Positions 48,535 to 56,938 of a stretch of 60,658 bases of DNA are shown piece after piece; positions within the stretch are counted from its first letter, which is position 1, and every line of letters starts with the position of its first letter. A model generated the notes under the pieces. That model saw nothing but the letters and a program-made list of their open reading frames with translations, searched no databases and was not told the DNA's origin. The DNA is from a virus. The stretch is taken from positions 1 to 60,658 of IMG/VR virus record IMGVR_UViG_3300042868_014229; one strand, written 5' to 3'. The translations under genes and the position numbers were made by a program.

Positions 48535-48984
48535 TTACTTGTTTAATTTTTTAGCAATTCTTTTTTCTTTGGCAATAGCTTTTTTGATTTTATCTCTTAA
48601 TTCTGCAGCTAATTCATAATTTTCACTTTCAACAGCTATTTGTAATTGTTCTTGTAAAGGAATTTCTTCTTTCTTTTTAATTGGTCCAAGTGGTTCATCA
48701 CTAACAAGTGTTTTAATAATAACACCTAGTGGTTTGTACCACATACGTTTTTCAAAATACATTTCACCATCAGTTGAATACTCGATGTCATCTGGTTCAC
48801 CTAATTTGTCATCCAATTCATCATCAAGTTTATCCAATTCGGCACCAGTATAAGTACCATCAGGATTGATATTCTTGAAACTATCAATCATATCAATTAT
48901 TCTTTTGGCTTCAGAATTTAAAAAATCTTGATTTTCATCATCTTTACCTAAGAATTTGTTAAAAAGGTCATCAAAGTTTTCCAT
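48535..48984 (-). CDS. Protein with C-terminal UVR motif, 149 aa
   Basis: Acidic N-terminal 100 residues, then LQEQLQIAVESENYELAAEL and RDKIKKAIAKEK, a UVR motif as in the product of 1742-2209. Likely a protein-interaction adaptor. Overlaps the 152-aa membrane gene by 14 nt. Confidence 0.68.
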   Translation of the reverse strand: MENFDDLFNKFLGKDDENQDFLNSEAKRIIDMIDSFKNINPDGTYTGAELDKLDDELDDKLGEPDDIEYSTDGEMYFEKRMWYKPLGVIIKTLVSDEPLGPIKKKEEIPLQEQLQIAVESENYELAAELRDKIKKAIAKEKRIAKKLNK

Positions 48985-49429
48985 TTTTTTGTTTTAATTT
49001 ACGTTTTATGTGATTACGTGTTCTAATTGAATGATATCTAAATGCATATACTGGATTTATGTTATATAAGTACATAAACAAAGCAAAGAATAATCCAGCT
49101 AACGTATACATTATACTCATTGTCATCCAATAATCTTTGGTTATAGAATTAATCCAAAACACTACCAAGTCATAACCAAATGGGTTTAAGAACAACGCTA
49201 TCGTTATTAAAGTATTACCTAAATCTTTTTTGTTTAATTTAAATAAAATAAAAGATAATATAAACGATAGGAACGCACATCCATAAAGTACGAACATTGT
49301 ATGCCAGTAGTTTTTCGTTAATTCTGTCAGTTTGTAAACCAGTATATCGAAACCTAGGGGGTTCAGGAATGTCGCTGTCATTAGGCAAACTGTTCCTAAG
49401 ACTTTCCTGTTTATCGCTTTTACTATCAC
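48971..49429 (-). CDS. Four-span membrane protein, 152 aa
   Basis: Four hydrophobic helices arranged as two similar halves: both carry LNPxGFD/YDLVV and a YW-x-TM step (FLNPLGFDILVYKLTE and FLNPFGYDLVVFWINS). This internal duplication is clear. Basic C-terminus. Function unknown. Confidence 0.7.
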   Translation of the reverse strand: MIVKAINRKVLGTVCLMTATFLNPLGFDILVYKLTELTKNYWHTMFVLYGCAFLSFILSFILFKLNKKDLGNTLITIALFLNPFGYDLVVFWINSITKDYWMTMSIMYTLAGLFFALFMYLYNINPVYAFRYHSIRTRNHIKRKLKQKNGKL

Positions 49430-49495
49430 CTTCCATATGTTTGTATTTAGTTTTCATTATATAATTAAGTAATCACATAAATCTTATTTTCTAGA

Positions 49496-49527
49496 ATAAC
49501 CGCTAAAAATCAATCTAGCGGTTATTG
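49496..49527. other. 11-bp hairpin downstream of lipoprotein gene
   Basis: Perfect inverted repeat AATAACCGCTA/TAGCGGTTATT, 10-nt loop. No T run follows on the - strand, so it may protect the mRNA 3' end rather than terminate. Confidence 0.5.
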
Positions 49528-49531
49528 GGTT

Positions 49532-49708
49532 TTACTTTACAGTATCTTTCACCACTGCAGTAGTGTCAACACTTGTCGTATCAGCTTTAACTGAATCTGT
49601 AGCTACTGCTGTAGAATCGGTTGTTGTTGCTGTAGCTGTAGCATCATTTTTACATGATACGAATGCTAACGTTACAACCAAAGCCAAAGCTAAAATTACT
49701 TTTTTCAT
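49532..49708 (-). CDS. Small Thr/Ala-rich lipoprotein, 58 aa
   Basis: Signal peptide with lipobox FVSC (Cys about residue 19), then low-complexity ATATATTTDSTAVATDSV to the end. Typical Bacteroidetes short lipoprotein, probably surface or periplasmic. Own promoter at 49785-49816. Confidence 0.6.
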   Translation of the reverse strand: MKKVILALALVVTLAFVSCKNDATATATTTDSTAVATDSVKADTTSVDTTAVVKDTVK

Positions 49709-49784
49709 TGTTTTTGTTTTTATTAATAAATATGTTATTTTTTGGTTTTATCGGGCCCACCGTGTTTTAAATATTTTATGAACG

Positions 49785-49816
49785 CAAATATACGTCTGTT
49801 TTATATGAAAGTCAAC
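49785..49816 (-). promoter_or_regulatory. Bacteroidetes-type promoter
   Basis: -7 TATATTTG (49785-49792), GTTG at 49813-49816, 20-nt spacer. Confidence 0.5.
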
Positions 49817-49820
49817 TAAA

Positions 49821-50642
49821 TTATGACTTAAGTAACAATTCTTTTATATCAGAAACAAGTTGTCTGTGACCCTCACCGTAAGGTTGCCATGCTAATCCCA
49901 TTGCTTTAAGGTCATAGTGTTTCAAGATTGTTGAATAATTTGTTTCTCCTTCTGGAAATCCGATTACATAAATACTATCAGCCAACTCAGCAGCCAAACG
50001 GATATCGTGAGTAGAGAATATAATAGTATTCAATTCATCAGCAGCAGTAATTTTATTGAATGATTGCTTAACCTTTTCAATGTTTCCAACATCTAACCCA
50101 GAAAATGGTTCATCTAGAATCATAAAGTGTTTAGATGTAAGCATTTGCTCAATGATTGCCGTTCTTTGTCTTTGTCCACCAGATAACTCACATGAGTATT
50201 TATCTTTATGTTCCAACAATCCCCAATCCGTTAGATACTCATTAATAATAGCATCTTTTTCGGGCTTGGTAGCTGTTGATTTTCTCAAAGCATATTCACA
50301 TATCTGCGTAATGGTTTTGTGTCTAAAAAGCGTGTATTTTTGGTCTACAAACCCCATATCACCCTCACCCAATGGCTTGGCATCATCATCAGCTTCTGTT
50401 GTCAAGTCCGTGATAAGGACTTGACCTTGTGTTGGTTTAAGCAAACCTGTTAGTCCTTTGAAAAGGGTTGATTTACCTCTACCAGAACGACCAATAAACG
50501 CAATTACCTGACCAGTTGCATCGTGACCATCTCTAACAATATCTTTGATGTCAAAATTAACATTTTTAAGTATTGTTTTTCCATCGTAACCTAAACTTAC
50601 ATCATTGATGTACAATAGGGTTTTTGTTTCTTTATAACTCAT
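49821..50642 (-). CDS. ABC transporter ATP-binding protein (nitrate/sulfonate/taurine type)
   Basis: 273 residues: Walker A FIGRSGRGKSTLF, Q-loop FVDQKYTLF, signature CELSGGQRQR, Walker B HFMILDEPFSGLD and switch FSTHDI. Order and length fit SsuB/TauB/NrtC-type importers. It works with the permease at 50783-51559 and the binding protein at 51628-53460, which together form a full importer. Overlaps the 48-aa gene by 11 nt. Confidence 0.88.
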   Translation of the reverse strand: MSYKETKTLLYINDVSLGYDGKTILKNVNFDIKDIVRDGHDATGQVIAFIGRSGRGKSTLFKGLTGLLKPTQGQVLITDLTTEADDDAKPLGEGDMGFVDQKYTLFRHKTITQICEYALRKSTATKPEKDAIINEYLTDWGLLEHKDKYSCELSGGQRQRTAIIEQMLTSKHFMILDEPFSGLDVGNIEKVKQSFNKITAADELNTIIFSTHDIRLAAELADSIYVIGFPEGETNYSTILKHYDLKAMGLAWQPYGEGHRQLVSDIKELLLKS

Positions 50643-50778
50643 GGTTTCTTTTTTCTAATTTAATGATTTTTTCTTTCAAAACTTTGTTTTCATCCCTTTC
50701 TGCATGAAAAGCTAAACAATACATAACCGCAGACATTATAGCACAAACCAACAGAAAAATTAATTTATTTTCTTTCAT
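50632..50778 (-). CDS. Small single-span protein with coiled coil, 48 aa
   Basis: MKENKLIFLLVCAIMSAVM (one membrane span), then a charged coiled coil (RDENKVLKEKIIKLEKRN). Located between ABC permease and ATPase genes, overlapping the latter by 11 nt, so possibly an accessory subunit. No family recognised. Confidence 0.5.
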   Translation of the reverse strand: MKENKLIFLLVCAIMSAVMYCLAFHAERDENKVLKEKIIKLEKRNHEL

Positions 50779-50782
50779 AATC

Positions 50783-51559
50783 TTAATAATTTGAATATCT
50801 AAACGCTAATTTGCGTAGTTTGGTTAATAAAAAGTCCAAGGCAACACCTACCAAGATGATTACAGCTTGAACTGCGATAACTCTACCATTAGAACCTAAA
50901 CGGTCACCATTCTTGATAAGAACTCCCAGACCACCTGCAGCGATAAGAATACTCTCAACGGTTACAAGCATAACCCATACGATTGCTAAGTTTTGTCTAA
51001 CCAATTCGATTACATAATCTATTCGACCTTTGATAACAACTTCCCAAAGCATTTCCCATCTATTACACCCAAGTGTTTTAGCATGGTCAAATTCTTCTTG
51101 TGGAATGTCTTTAATCATTTGAATAAGACTTGTAATAAGGAATGTTGACATGAAGATAACAAGTACCCATACTTGTATTGCTCTTGCATCTGACATCATA
51201 ATCGTAACATAGAAAGCAATTCCAGTTGGTGGTAAGTATCTTAATTTTGATAAGAACGTTCCTAGCGACTTAGAGAAGGCAATTGTTGTTAAGTAAGCGA
51301 AAATCATCGAGATAATCACTGAATAAAATATGGCTTGGAAACACAATGATAGTGAACTACCTAAATGTGTAATAAGACCTTCTTGCCATACATCACCCAA
51401 ACCTTTAAATACTTGTGCAGGTGTTGGGAATAAATGTGTTGTTCCAATTGAACCTGACACAAACCAAATTGATACTAATAAGGCTAACCATATCAATACA
51501 ATTATATTTTTTGTTAAACCATTAAGGTTTCTAAACGGTGTGAATATTTTTTTAAACAT
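50783..51559 (-). CDS. ABC transporter permease (nitrate/sulfonate/taurine type)
   Basis: 258 residues, six membrane spans, with HLFPTPAQVFKGL and HAKTLGCNRWEMLWEVVI (the EAA-type coupling loop of SsuC/TauC-like permeases). Together with the ATPase and binding protein it makes an inner-membrane importer. The terminator between it and the binding-protein gene suggests reduced read-through. Confidence 0.85.
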   Translation of the reverse strand: MFKKIFTPFRNLNGLTKNIIVLIWLALLVSIWFVSGSIGTTHLFPTPAQVFKGLGDVWQEGLITHLGSSLSLCFQAIFYSVIISMIFAYLTTIAFSKSLGTFLSKLRYLPPTGIAFYVTIMMSDARAIQVWVLVIFMSTFLITSLIQMIKDIPQEEFDHAKTLGCNRWEMLWEVVIKGRIDYVIELVRQNLAIVWVMLVTVESILIAAGGLGVLIKNGDRLGSNGRVIAVQAVIILVGVALDFLLTKLRKLAFRYSNY

Positions 51560-51580
51560 CTTTTAAGTTTTAATTTATAA

Positions 51581-51609
51581 AAAAACCGTGACTATTTGCC
51601 ACGGTTTTT
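51581..51609 (-). terminator. Intrinsic terminator
   Basis: 10-bp stem AAAAACCGTG/CACGGTTTTT with 9-nt loop and T run, below the binding-protein gene. Confidence 0.85.
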
Positions 51610-51627
51610 TTTATTATTGTATGGCTA

Positions 51628-53460
51628 TTATTTTAGCAAAGTGATTTCAACTCTACGGTTTTTAGCTTTACCACTTGCAGTTGAGTTATCAGCTACTGGG
51701 TTAGCATCACCTTTACCATCTACCAATTGGAAACGGTCTCCAGAAATACCTCTACCTTTCAAGTAAGCAACTACTGATTGAGCACGACCATTAGATAATG
51801 TTATATTGCTAGCAGGGTTACCTACATTATCTGTAAATCCAACAACTTTCAATTTAGTTTCTTCTGCTTGAGTTAACAAGTTATAGATTGTTTCTAAGTC
51901 TCTTGTTGAACCAGAGATAGTTGCACTACCAGTTTCAAAGTTGATGTTCCATTGTCCGTTAGCCAAAACTTGTGTTTTAGTATCAGCATACGTAATCTTT
52001 TCTACAGTACCTTTATCATTAACATTTGCTGATGTTAAGAAATATAAGTTAACAGCATCTTCGTAAGCTACAACGCCATCTGGATTAGATTCATTGAAAC
52101 CACATGGGTTTAAGTCTGTCAAATAAGTAGATACTTGTTCGTAAACAGCTTTGTAACGATTTTTACCATCTGAAATACCGTAGTATTGCATTGCATCAGC
52201 ATAATTGAATACACGTGAACCACCGATGTTATATTCTAATCCACCATTTTTAGCAACTTGCTCTGGAGTAGCTTTTTGTCCTTTGAACAAATCGTACCAG
52301 TATTTAGGTGTTTCAAAGTTGTATGTTTTTGCAACAGCTTCTGATGCTCTTACAGCCCACTCATCGTATTGTTTCATTTGATTAGCCGCAACATAAGTTT
52401 GTTTTAAGATTGCAATAACCTCTTTATCATGTTGTAAGGCCCATTCTTTAACGCCTACTAGAGTTGTTGCCATTTGGTTAACGAAATCTTTTGTAGTAAC
52501 TACATCAGTAAACCCAGTTAACGCATCGAATGCCATTTTATCACCTGGTGTCCATGTTGTTGCACCATCAATTTTATGGTTGATTGTTTTACCAGTTAAT
52601 TTACCATTTACAACTTCTTTTAACGGAACAGTATATCCAGTTTTTTGAGATTTAATCAATTCTTTTACAGAGTTGATGTAGTCATCGTCTTGTGATGGTA
52701 CGAAGTTAATCGCATTTGCATCCCATGTTGTTGGGTCTGGATTAATGTTGATTTTATTAGCAGCCGCATAGTTACATGCAACAACCCAGTCACCATCACC
52801 AATTACTGAAGATATAACACAACCTTTCATTGATTGAGGATTATCTCTCCAAATTCTTGGTCCGATAAGTTTATCCTCACCATATGATAAACCATATGCT
52901 CCTAATACTTGTACGTGGTACTTGTCTTTACCAAATTTCTCATCTAGAGATTTCTGTGTAGTTGTAATATAGAATGGCACACCATCACCCATGATACTTA
53001 CAGCGAAAGCTGATTTATCAGATTTAGGATAAGCTACACCTTTATCAAATTCTTCAACAAATTTGATTTGCATATCACGTAAACCACCTACCATGTCTTG
53101 TCTTACGATTTCCAAGTTTACACCTGCAGCTTCCATAAGAGAACCTTCTGTAGTACGAGGACCACCGTTAGCTACAATCATTCCAGAGTTACCATTCCAC
53201 GCATACTCTGCGATACGGATAAGTCCTTTAGAAGCGACTGCTGAAGATACTGTTTCCGATGGTAACGGCAATTTAGCACCTTTGGTTACGTTATTAAGGT
53301 CGTCACCATCAATTGTAAGTCCAGTTAATTGTTTTGAAACTGCAACTCTAAGTCCAGGTGCGAAAAAATACACACCAGTTAATAATACTGCAACACCTAG
53401 TGCTACGATAACACCTTCTGCTAAGGTTGTTAATTTTTGTTGTTTAAGGATTCTTCCCAT
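51628..53460 (-). CDS. Membrane-anchored ABC substrate-binding protein fused to OmpA domain
   Basis: 610 residues. N-terminal membrane anchor (EGVIVALGVAVLLTGVYFF, about residues 14-33), a periplasmic binding domain similar to nitrate/sulfonate binding proteins (AEYAWNGNSGMIVANGG, VVACNYAAANK), then a C-terminal OmpA-like peptidoglycan-binding domain (WNINFETGSATISGS, KVVGFTDNVGNPASN, SNGRAQSVVAYLKGRGI, KAKNRRVEITL). The fusion would hold the binder to the cell wall near the permease. Such a fusion in a phage is unusual. Promoter at 53502-53532. Confidence 0.82.
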   Translation of the reverse strand: MGRILKQQKLTTLAEGVIVALGVAVLLTGVYFFAPGLRVAVSKQLTGLTIDGDDLNNVTKGAKLPLPSETVSSAVASKGLIRIAEYAWNGNSGMIVANGGPRTTEGSLMEAAGVNLEIVRQDMVGGLRDMQIKFVEEFDKGVAYPKSDKSAFAVSIMGDGVPFYITTTQKSLDEKFGKDKYHVQVLGAYGLSYGEDKLIGPRIWRDNPQSMKGCVISSVIGDGDWVVACNYAAANKININPDPTTWDANAINFVPSQDDDYINSVKELIKSQKTGYTVPLKEVVNGKLTGKTINHKIDGATTWTPGDKMAFDALTGFTDVVTTKDFVNQMATTLVGVKEWALQHDKEVIAILKQTYVAANQMKQYDEWAVRASEAVAKTYNFETPKYWYDLFKGQKATPEQVAKNGGLEYNIGGSRVFNYADAMQYYGISDGKNRYKAVYEQVSTYLTDLNPCGFNESNPDGVVAYEDAVNLYFLTSANVNDKGTVEKITYADTKTQVLANGQWNINFETGSATISGSTRDLETIYNLLTQAEETKLKVVGFTDNVGNPASNITLSNGRAQSVVAYLKGRGISGDRFQLVDGKGDANPVADNSTASGKAKNRRVEITLLK

Positions 53461-53501
53461 TTTTTTAATAAATTTAAATTAATTAATATTGTTTAACGGT
53501 A

Positions 53502-53532
53502 CAAAGATAACAATCTTTTTTAATGTACCAAA
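53502..53532 (-). promoter_or_regulatory. Bacteroidetes-type promoter
   Basis: -33 TTTG (53529-53532), 19-nt spacer with an A-tract, -7 TATCTTTG (53502-53509). One of the best matches in the window. Confidence 0.75.
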
Positions 53533-53560
53533 CATTTTTACTTTTTTTTACGTTTTTTTT

Positions 53561-54394
53561 TTAACTTCCACATCCACCACAACCACCACATCCACCACAA
53601 CCTGATGAACCACACCCTGATGAACCACAACCTGATGTTCCGCATCCGAAAAATGAAGATACTATACCACATCCGCTATCAGAAGAAGAAGAACTAGACG
53701 AAGAATTTGATGAACGGCTACTTCTTGAATTTCTTGTCATATATCGGTATATACCTCTAATTAAAAATATACCACAAATAACACCAAAAACAATCCATAA
53801 AATTGTTGATAATTCAAGCTTACCATCTGATGGTTTTGCTGATAAAAACAAAACAGCACCAAACAACGTAAACAAGATTGTCGCAAGACTTAATGTGTAT
53901 TTTTTAACCTTTTCTTTGTTTAAGACATAGTTATCATGCATGCTTACACGTTTAAAGTTAACCTTACCAAATCTAACATCATGATTAGGCCAAATATCCT
54001 TAGGTGCATCACCACCAAATTCATTTCGATAAAAATCTAGAGTTTGCGAATATTGGTTGTCATATCTATTTTTTTCTGTCACCCCACCTTTGGTTGGACC
54101 ATGATGTAATCTGAAACCACCAAGAGTATTTTCACACATTTCTACCCAATATGAGTAAGAATATACCAAGTGCAAATGCCATGCTTGGTCAACTTCATCC
54201 GATGGTGTTAATGATTTTCCAGATACGACTGACATATAGATGAATTTCTTGTATTCATCAACCACTCGTTTTGAAAACTCAATCGACCACCCATTCTCTC
54301 TGGCAAGTCTGTCAGTAAATGAGAATGACGCTTCTGGGTTATCTAAACTAAAGTTAGATAATTTTTCCCACAGTTTTAAATTTGTTTTTACCAT
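53561..54394 (-). CDS. GRDP-like protein with two membrane spans and Cys-Gly tail
   Basis: 277 residues. N-terminal half has TPSDEVDQAWHLHLVYSYSYW and LHHGPTKGG, resembling bacterial glycine-rich-domain-containing proteins. Two membrane helices (about residues 166-186 and 199-215), then Ser-rich and a Cys/Gly tail with repeating GCGSSGCG units (13 or so Cys). The tail could bind metal or form disulphides. It sits between the binding-protein gene and the coiled-coil genes, so it probably belongs to the same system. Confidence 0.65.
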   Translation of the reverse strand: MVKTNLKLWEKLSNFSLDNPEASFSFTDRLARENGWSIEFSKRVVDEYKKFIYMSVVSGKSLTPSDEVDQAWHLHLVYSYSYWVEMCENTLGGFRLHHGPTKGGVTEKNRYDNQYSQTLDFYRNEFGGDAPKDIWPNHDVRFGKVNFKRVSMHDNYVLNKEKVKKYTLSLATILFTLFGAVLFLSAKPSDGKLELSTILWIVFGVICGIFLIRGIYRYMTRNSRSSRSSNSSSSSSSSDSGCGIVSSFFGCGTSGCGSSGCGSSGCGGCGGCGGCGS

Positions 54395-54563
54395 TTTTAC
54401 ATTTTTTTTTCGCCACTCTAGAAACTACCCTCATCGGTCTAAAACTATCATGACTACCTTCTTACTCGTTTAGGCTCGGCAATCCCACAATTATATTTGT
54501 CCACCCCTTTACAACCAGATAATGAGTCAATGGTTGCTACTCGAACAGTTTTTTTATTAATTC
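54395..54563 (-). other. Intergenic region with raised GC, no gene seen
   Basis: 169 nt between the GRDP-like and the coiled-coil genes, without a credible frame. The 54411-54545 part is GC-richer than its flanks and holds a few short inverted repeats. It may be a 5' leader or small RNA. No T-loop, so not a tRNA. Confidence 0.3.
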
Positions 54564-55715
54564 TTAGAACATGTCACCAAAACCACCTGATTTTGATTTA
54601 TCTTCTGTTGTTAATTTATAATCAACGTTGTTGTATTTTTTAACATCTAAAACGTTACCATCACCTGCTTGGATTTTATCAGCGATAGCATCTAAGTTAG
54701 CAAACAACTCATCAGAGTTCAAATCATAGTTTTGTGTCAAGCTTTCGATATCTTTAAAGTTACCAGAACTAATAGCGATATCAGCAGAGATTGTTGAAGT
54801 AATAACTTCCAAAGCATAATCACGTTCCCAATCGCTAGAGAATCCCATTGCTGATTTAGCAGCGGTAGTAGCAGCGTTTAACTTTTGACCAGTTTCGTAG
54901 TCTTTCTTTAACATTTCAACCGTAGCATCAAAATCTGAAATCTTGATATCCATACCAGTTTCAACCATAACCAATTTTTGATTGATTTTTTTCAATACGT
55001 TGAAACGAGTTCCGTACTTTACAGTGAAATCTTTTGATTGCATCGCTTTGTTAGCAACCTGCATAGATGTAGCAAGCGTTTTTTGCATTTCAGCAGCCAA
55101 GTCAACATATGCATCTTCACTTTTAGCATCAACACCCATCTTAGCAACCATTGCTTCCATGTCAGCTTTGATTTTTTCAGCTTTACCTCTTAGACGTAAT
55201 GTTTCTTTATCACCTTTTTCAGCTTCTTCTTTTGCTCTAAGAGATTCATTTTGCATATCTTGTTGAAGAGATTTCAAATTACCCTTGGCAATACGGAATG
55301 TAGCTTGATTAGCAATCATTTTCTGTCTAGTTATTTCCAACTGACCAAATGGGTCAAATCTAATAACTGATTTGTGTAAGAACCTTGTAAAAGCACGAAT
55401 ACCTTTAAGGATTACTGGAGCCATGATTACCAACGCTACAACTGCGATTGCAGTAGCGGCCATTGCTAAGAATTGACCTAACGCAACCATTACTGGTGGT
55501 AATACGTATACCCATAATGCATATCCGATTGCTCCAAATACACCTAACTTCAAGAACCAATATAGATTCTTTTCACCTTTTCTAAAGTTATCAACCTTAG
55601 TAACAATTTGGCTCTCACTATAATTCTTCATCATAGGTAGATTCATTAAATTTGCATTTAATGTTGGAGCCGATTTAAATTGAGTTTCTGTTCCCATTTT
55701 ATTATTATTTAACAT
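54564..55715 (-). CDS. Membrane-anchored coiled-coil protein, 383 aa
   Basis: Two hydrophobic helices (about residues 52-75 and 80-103) followed by about 200 residues of coiled coil (for example NLKSLQQDMQNESLRAKEEA). The C-tail is Gly/Phe rich (KSGGFGDMF). The shape recalls PspA- or TelA-like membrane-stress factors, but with membrane anchors and no matching motif. Overlaps the 242-aa gene by 11 nt. Likely a structural partner in the ABC/OmpA cluster. Confidence 0.6.
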   Translation of the reverse strand: MLNNNKMGTETQFKSAPTLNANLMNLPMMKNYSESQIVTKVDNFRKGEKNLYWFLKLGVFGAIGYALWVYVLPPVMVALGQFLAMAATAIAVVALVIMAPVILKGIRAFTRFLHKSVIRFDPFGQLEITRQKMIANQATFRIAKGNLKSLQQDMQNESLRAKEEAEKGDKETLRLRGKAEKIKADMEAMVAKMGVDAKSEDAYVDLAAEMQKTLATSMQVANKAMQSKDFTVKYGTRFNVLKKINQKLVMVETGMDIKISDFDATVEMLKKDYETGQKLNAATTAAKSAMGFSSDWERDYALEVITSTISADIAISSGNFKDIESLTQNYDLNSDELFANLDAIADKIQAGDGNVLDVKKYNNVDYKLTTEDKSKSGGFGDMF

Positions 55716-56433
55716 TATTATTAATTCCTTGCTTAACTGTTTGAATAGAACCTACGATTCTATCCTTAGCTGTAGAGTTAGCAGCAAGTTTGCTATCAAT
55801 TTCGCTAAGTTGTGGATTATATTTGCTATCAATAGCTGATAGTTTTCTACTACGGTCTTCAATTTGTGTTTGCAACGCTTCCAATTGATGTCTCATATCA
55901 TTTAACTCATTGGTTAATGATTGATTCTCATTAACCTTAAGCGATTCAACTTCTTGTCTTTTGGCTTGTCCTTTAAGAACGTAATCTTCATAAACTTTTT
56001 GAATTTCACCTAAATAGAAATCAGCTTGTTGTGTTAAGCTAGTTTTAGAAATTGATTTGTCCATAGCTGATGCCATTTGAAATGCCATTGCATAAACAGC
56101 AGGATTGTCAATACCACCACTAGCCACTGATTGATAAAACTCATAGAAATCAAAACCTGGCTGATTCAATGAATCAAAACCTTTTTGATAAACCTCTAAA
56201 GCTTTATTCAAATACTCAGATGGTGGAGCACTAGCAAAAACTGGTGTCGTTGGTTGAGGTATGAATGTTGGAGTTGTAGTTTCCGCAGTTGGAAAACTAT
56301 ACGTAGAAGCAGCTGGTACTTCTGTTGTTGCTGCAGTCGGAAACTTCGTAGTAGAAGCCGAAGGTTTTGCAGTTTCTGTAGGTTTATTTGTTGATGGTTC
56401 ATCACTAACAATAAACAAGTCTTTAAATCCCAT
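55705..56433 (-). CDS. Pro/Thr-rich and coiled-coil protein, 242 aa
   Basis: N-terminal low-complexity region with repeated FPTAxTTE units (residues 14-70), a helical domain, and a C-terminal coiled coil (ELNDMRHQLEALQTQIEDRS). It starts the operon with the 383-aa membrane protein. Promoter at 56469-56498. Function unknown. Confidence 0.6.
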   Translation of the reverse strand: MGFKDLFIVSDEPSTNKPTETAKPSASTTKFPTAATTEVPAASTYSFPTAETTTPTFIPQPTTPVFASAPPSEYLNKALEVYQKGFDSLNQPGFDFYEFYQSVASGGIDNPAVYAMAFQMASAMDKSISKTSLTQQADFYLGEIQKVYEDYVLKGQAKRQEVESLKVNENQSLTNELNDMRHQLEALQTQIEDRSRKLSAIDSKYNPQLSEIDSKLAANSTAKDRIVGSIQTVKQGINNNVK

Positions 56434-56468
56434 TTGATTAAATTTTAAATTGTTATTTTTATTGAGTG

Positions 56469-56498
56469 CAAATATATAATCTATATTTCATTCCACAA
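56469..56498 (-). promoter_or_regulatory. Bacteroidetes-type promoter
   Basis: -33 TTTG (56495-56498), 18-nt spacer, -7 TATATTTG (56469-56476). Confidence 0.6.
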
Positions 56499-56568
56499 AA
56501 TAAAAATAACAAAATTTTTAAAGTTTTTTTTAAAACATTGTAAAACAATACATTATGTATTGAATTTG

Positions 56569-56691
56569 TTGATAAGACAGGCTTCGAACCTGCACTAAGT
56601 ATCCAACAGTTTGTCCTTTCATTAAGGATGAGGTTTAGGATAGTCCCTTCGTTTAACTCACCATTGCGTCTACCAATTTCGCCACTTATCA
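56569..56691 (-). tRNA. Oversized tRNA-Leu-like RNA, 123 nt
   Basis: Acceptor TGATAAG/CTTATCA, a Leu-type D arm (GCGAAATTGGTAGACGC), T arm GCAGG TTCGAAG CCTGT. The middle is about 36 nt longer than a class II tRNA. GGTGAG/CTCATC can pair around a 24-nt loop. No clean anticodon arm can be chosen. It is a normal-looking tRNA at both ends with an insertion. Confidence 0.5.
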
Positions 56692-56699
56692 CATGGACC

Positions 56700-56935
56700 T
56701 AAGTCCGTTATTGATTTTTACATCGTTAACACCACGTTTATTCGTGGATTTTGGGGCGACTAGTTGAACGATTCAAATAGATGCTTCCACCACCTTATTT
56801 TCTATAGAACAAGGAAACTTTATTTTAGAACAGAGGCTCAAGGGAATAGATACACCTAGGCACTAGAAACCGTTCACCCATTAAATGGGTTACCTGAGCT
56901 TGTTCTGTATGCGATAACAAGATTAACTTTTTTCT
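56700..56935 (-). ncRNA. Candidate structured RNA between Leu-like and permuted tRNA
   Basis: About 236 nt without a frame. On the - strand, AGAACA-GCTCA (56895-56906) pairs with TGAGC-TGTTCT (56827-56840), closing a domain that holds hairpin ACCCAT/ATGGGT (56876-56890). It is directly 3' of the 5' half of the permuted tRNA-Asn. It might help circularise or process that RNA, or be an independent ncRNA. I do not recognise it as a group I intron (core motifs not seen). Confidence 0.35.
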
Positions 56936-56938
56936 TTT

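Noticed and set aside
49239-49457. 72-aa - strand frame overlapping the four-span membrane gene
   Set aside because: Different frame of the same strand; the 152-aa frame has a coherent duplicated membrane structure and fits the operon.
54520-54550. TTCGAGT resembling a tRNA T loop
   Set aside because: Flanking bases do not pair, and no acceptor stem is found.
54564-55715. TelA toxic-anion-resistance protein
   Set aside because: Coiled-coil shape is similar, but the two membrane helices and lack of TelA motifs argue against it.
56459-56692. 77-aa open frame over the Leu-like tRNA
   Set aside because: It lies over a clear acceptor stem, D arm and T arm and its protein has no features; it is a shadow of the RNA gene.
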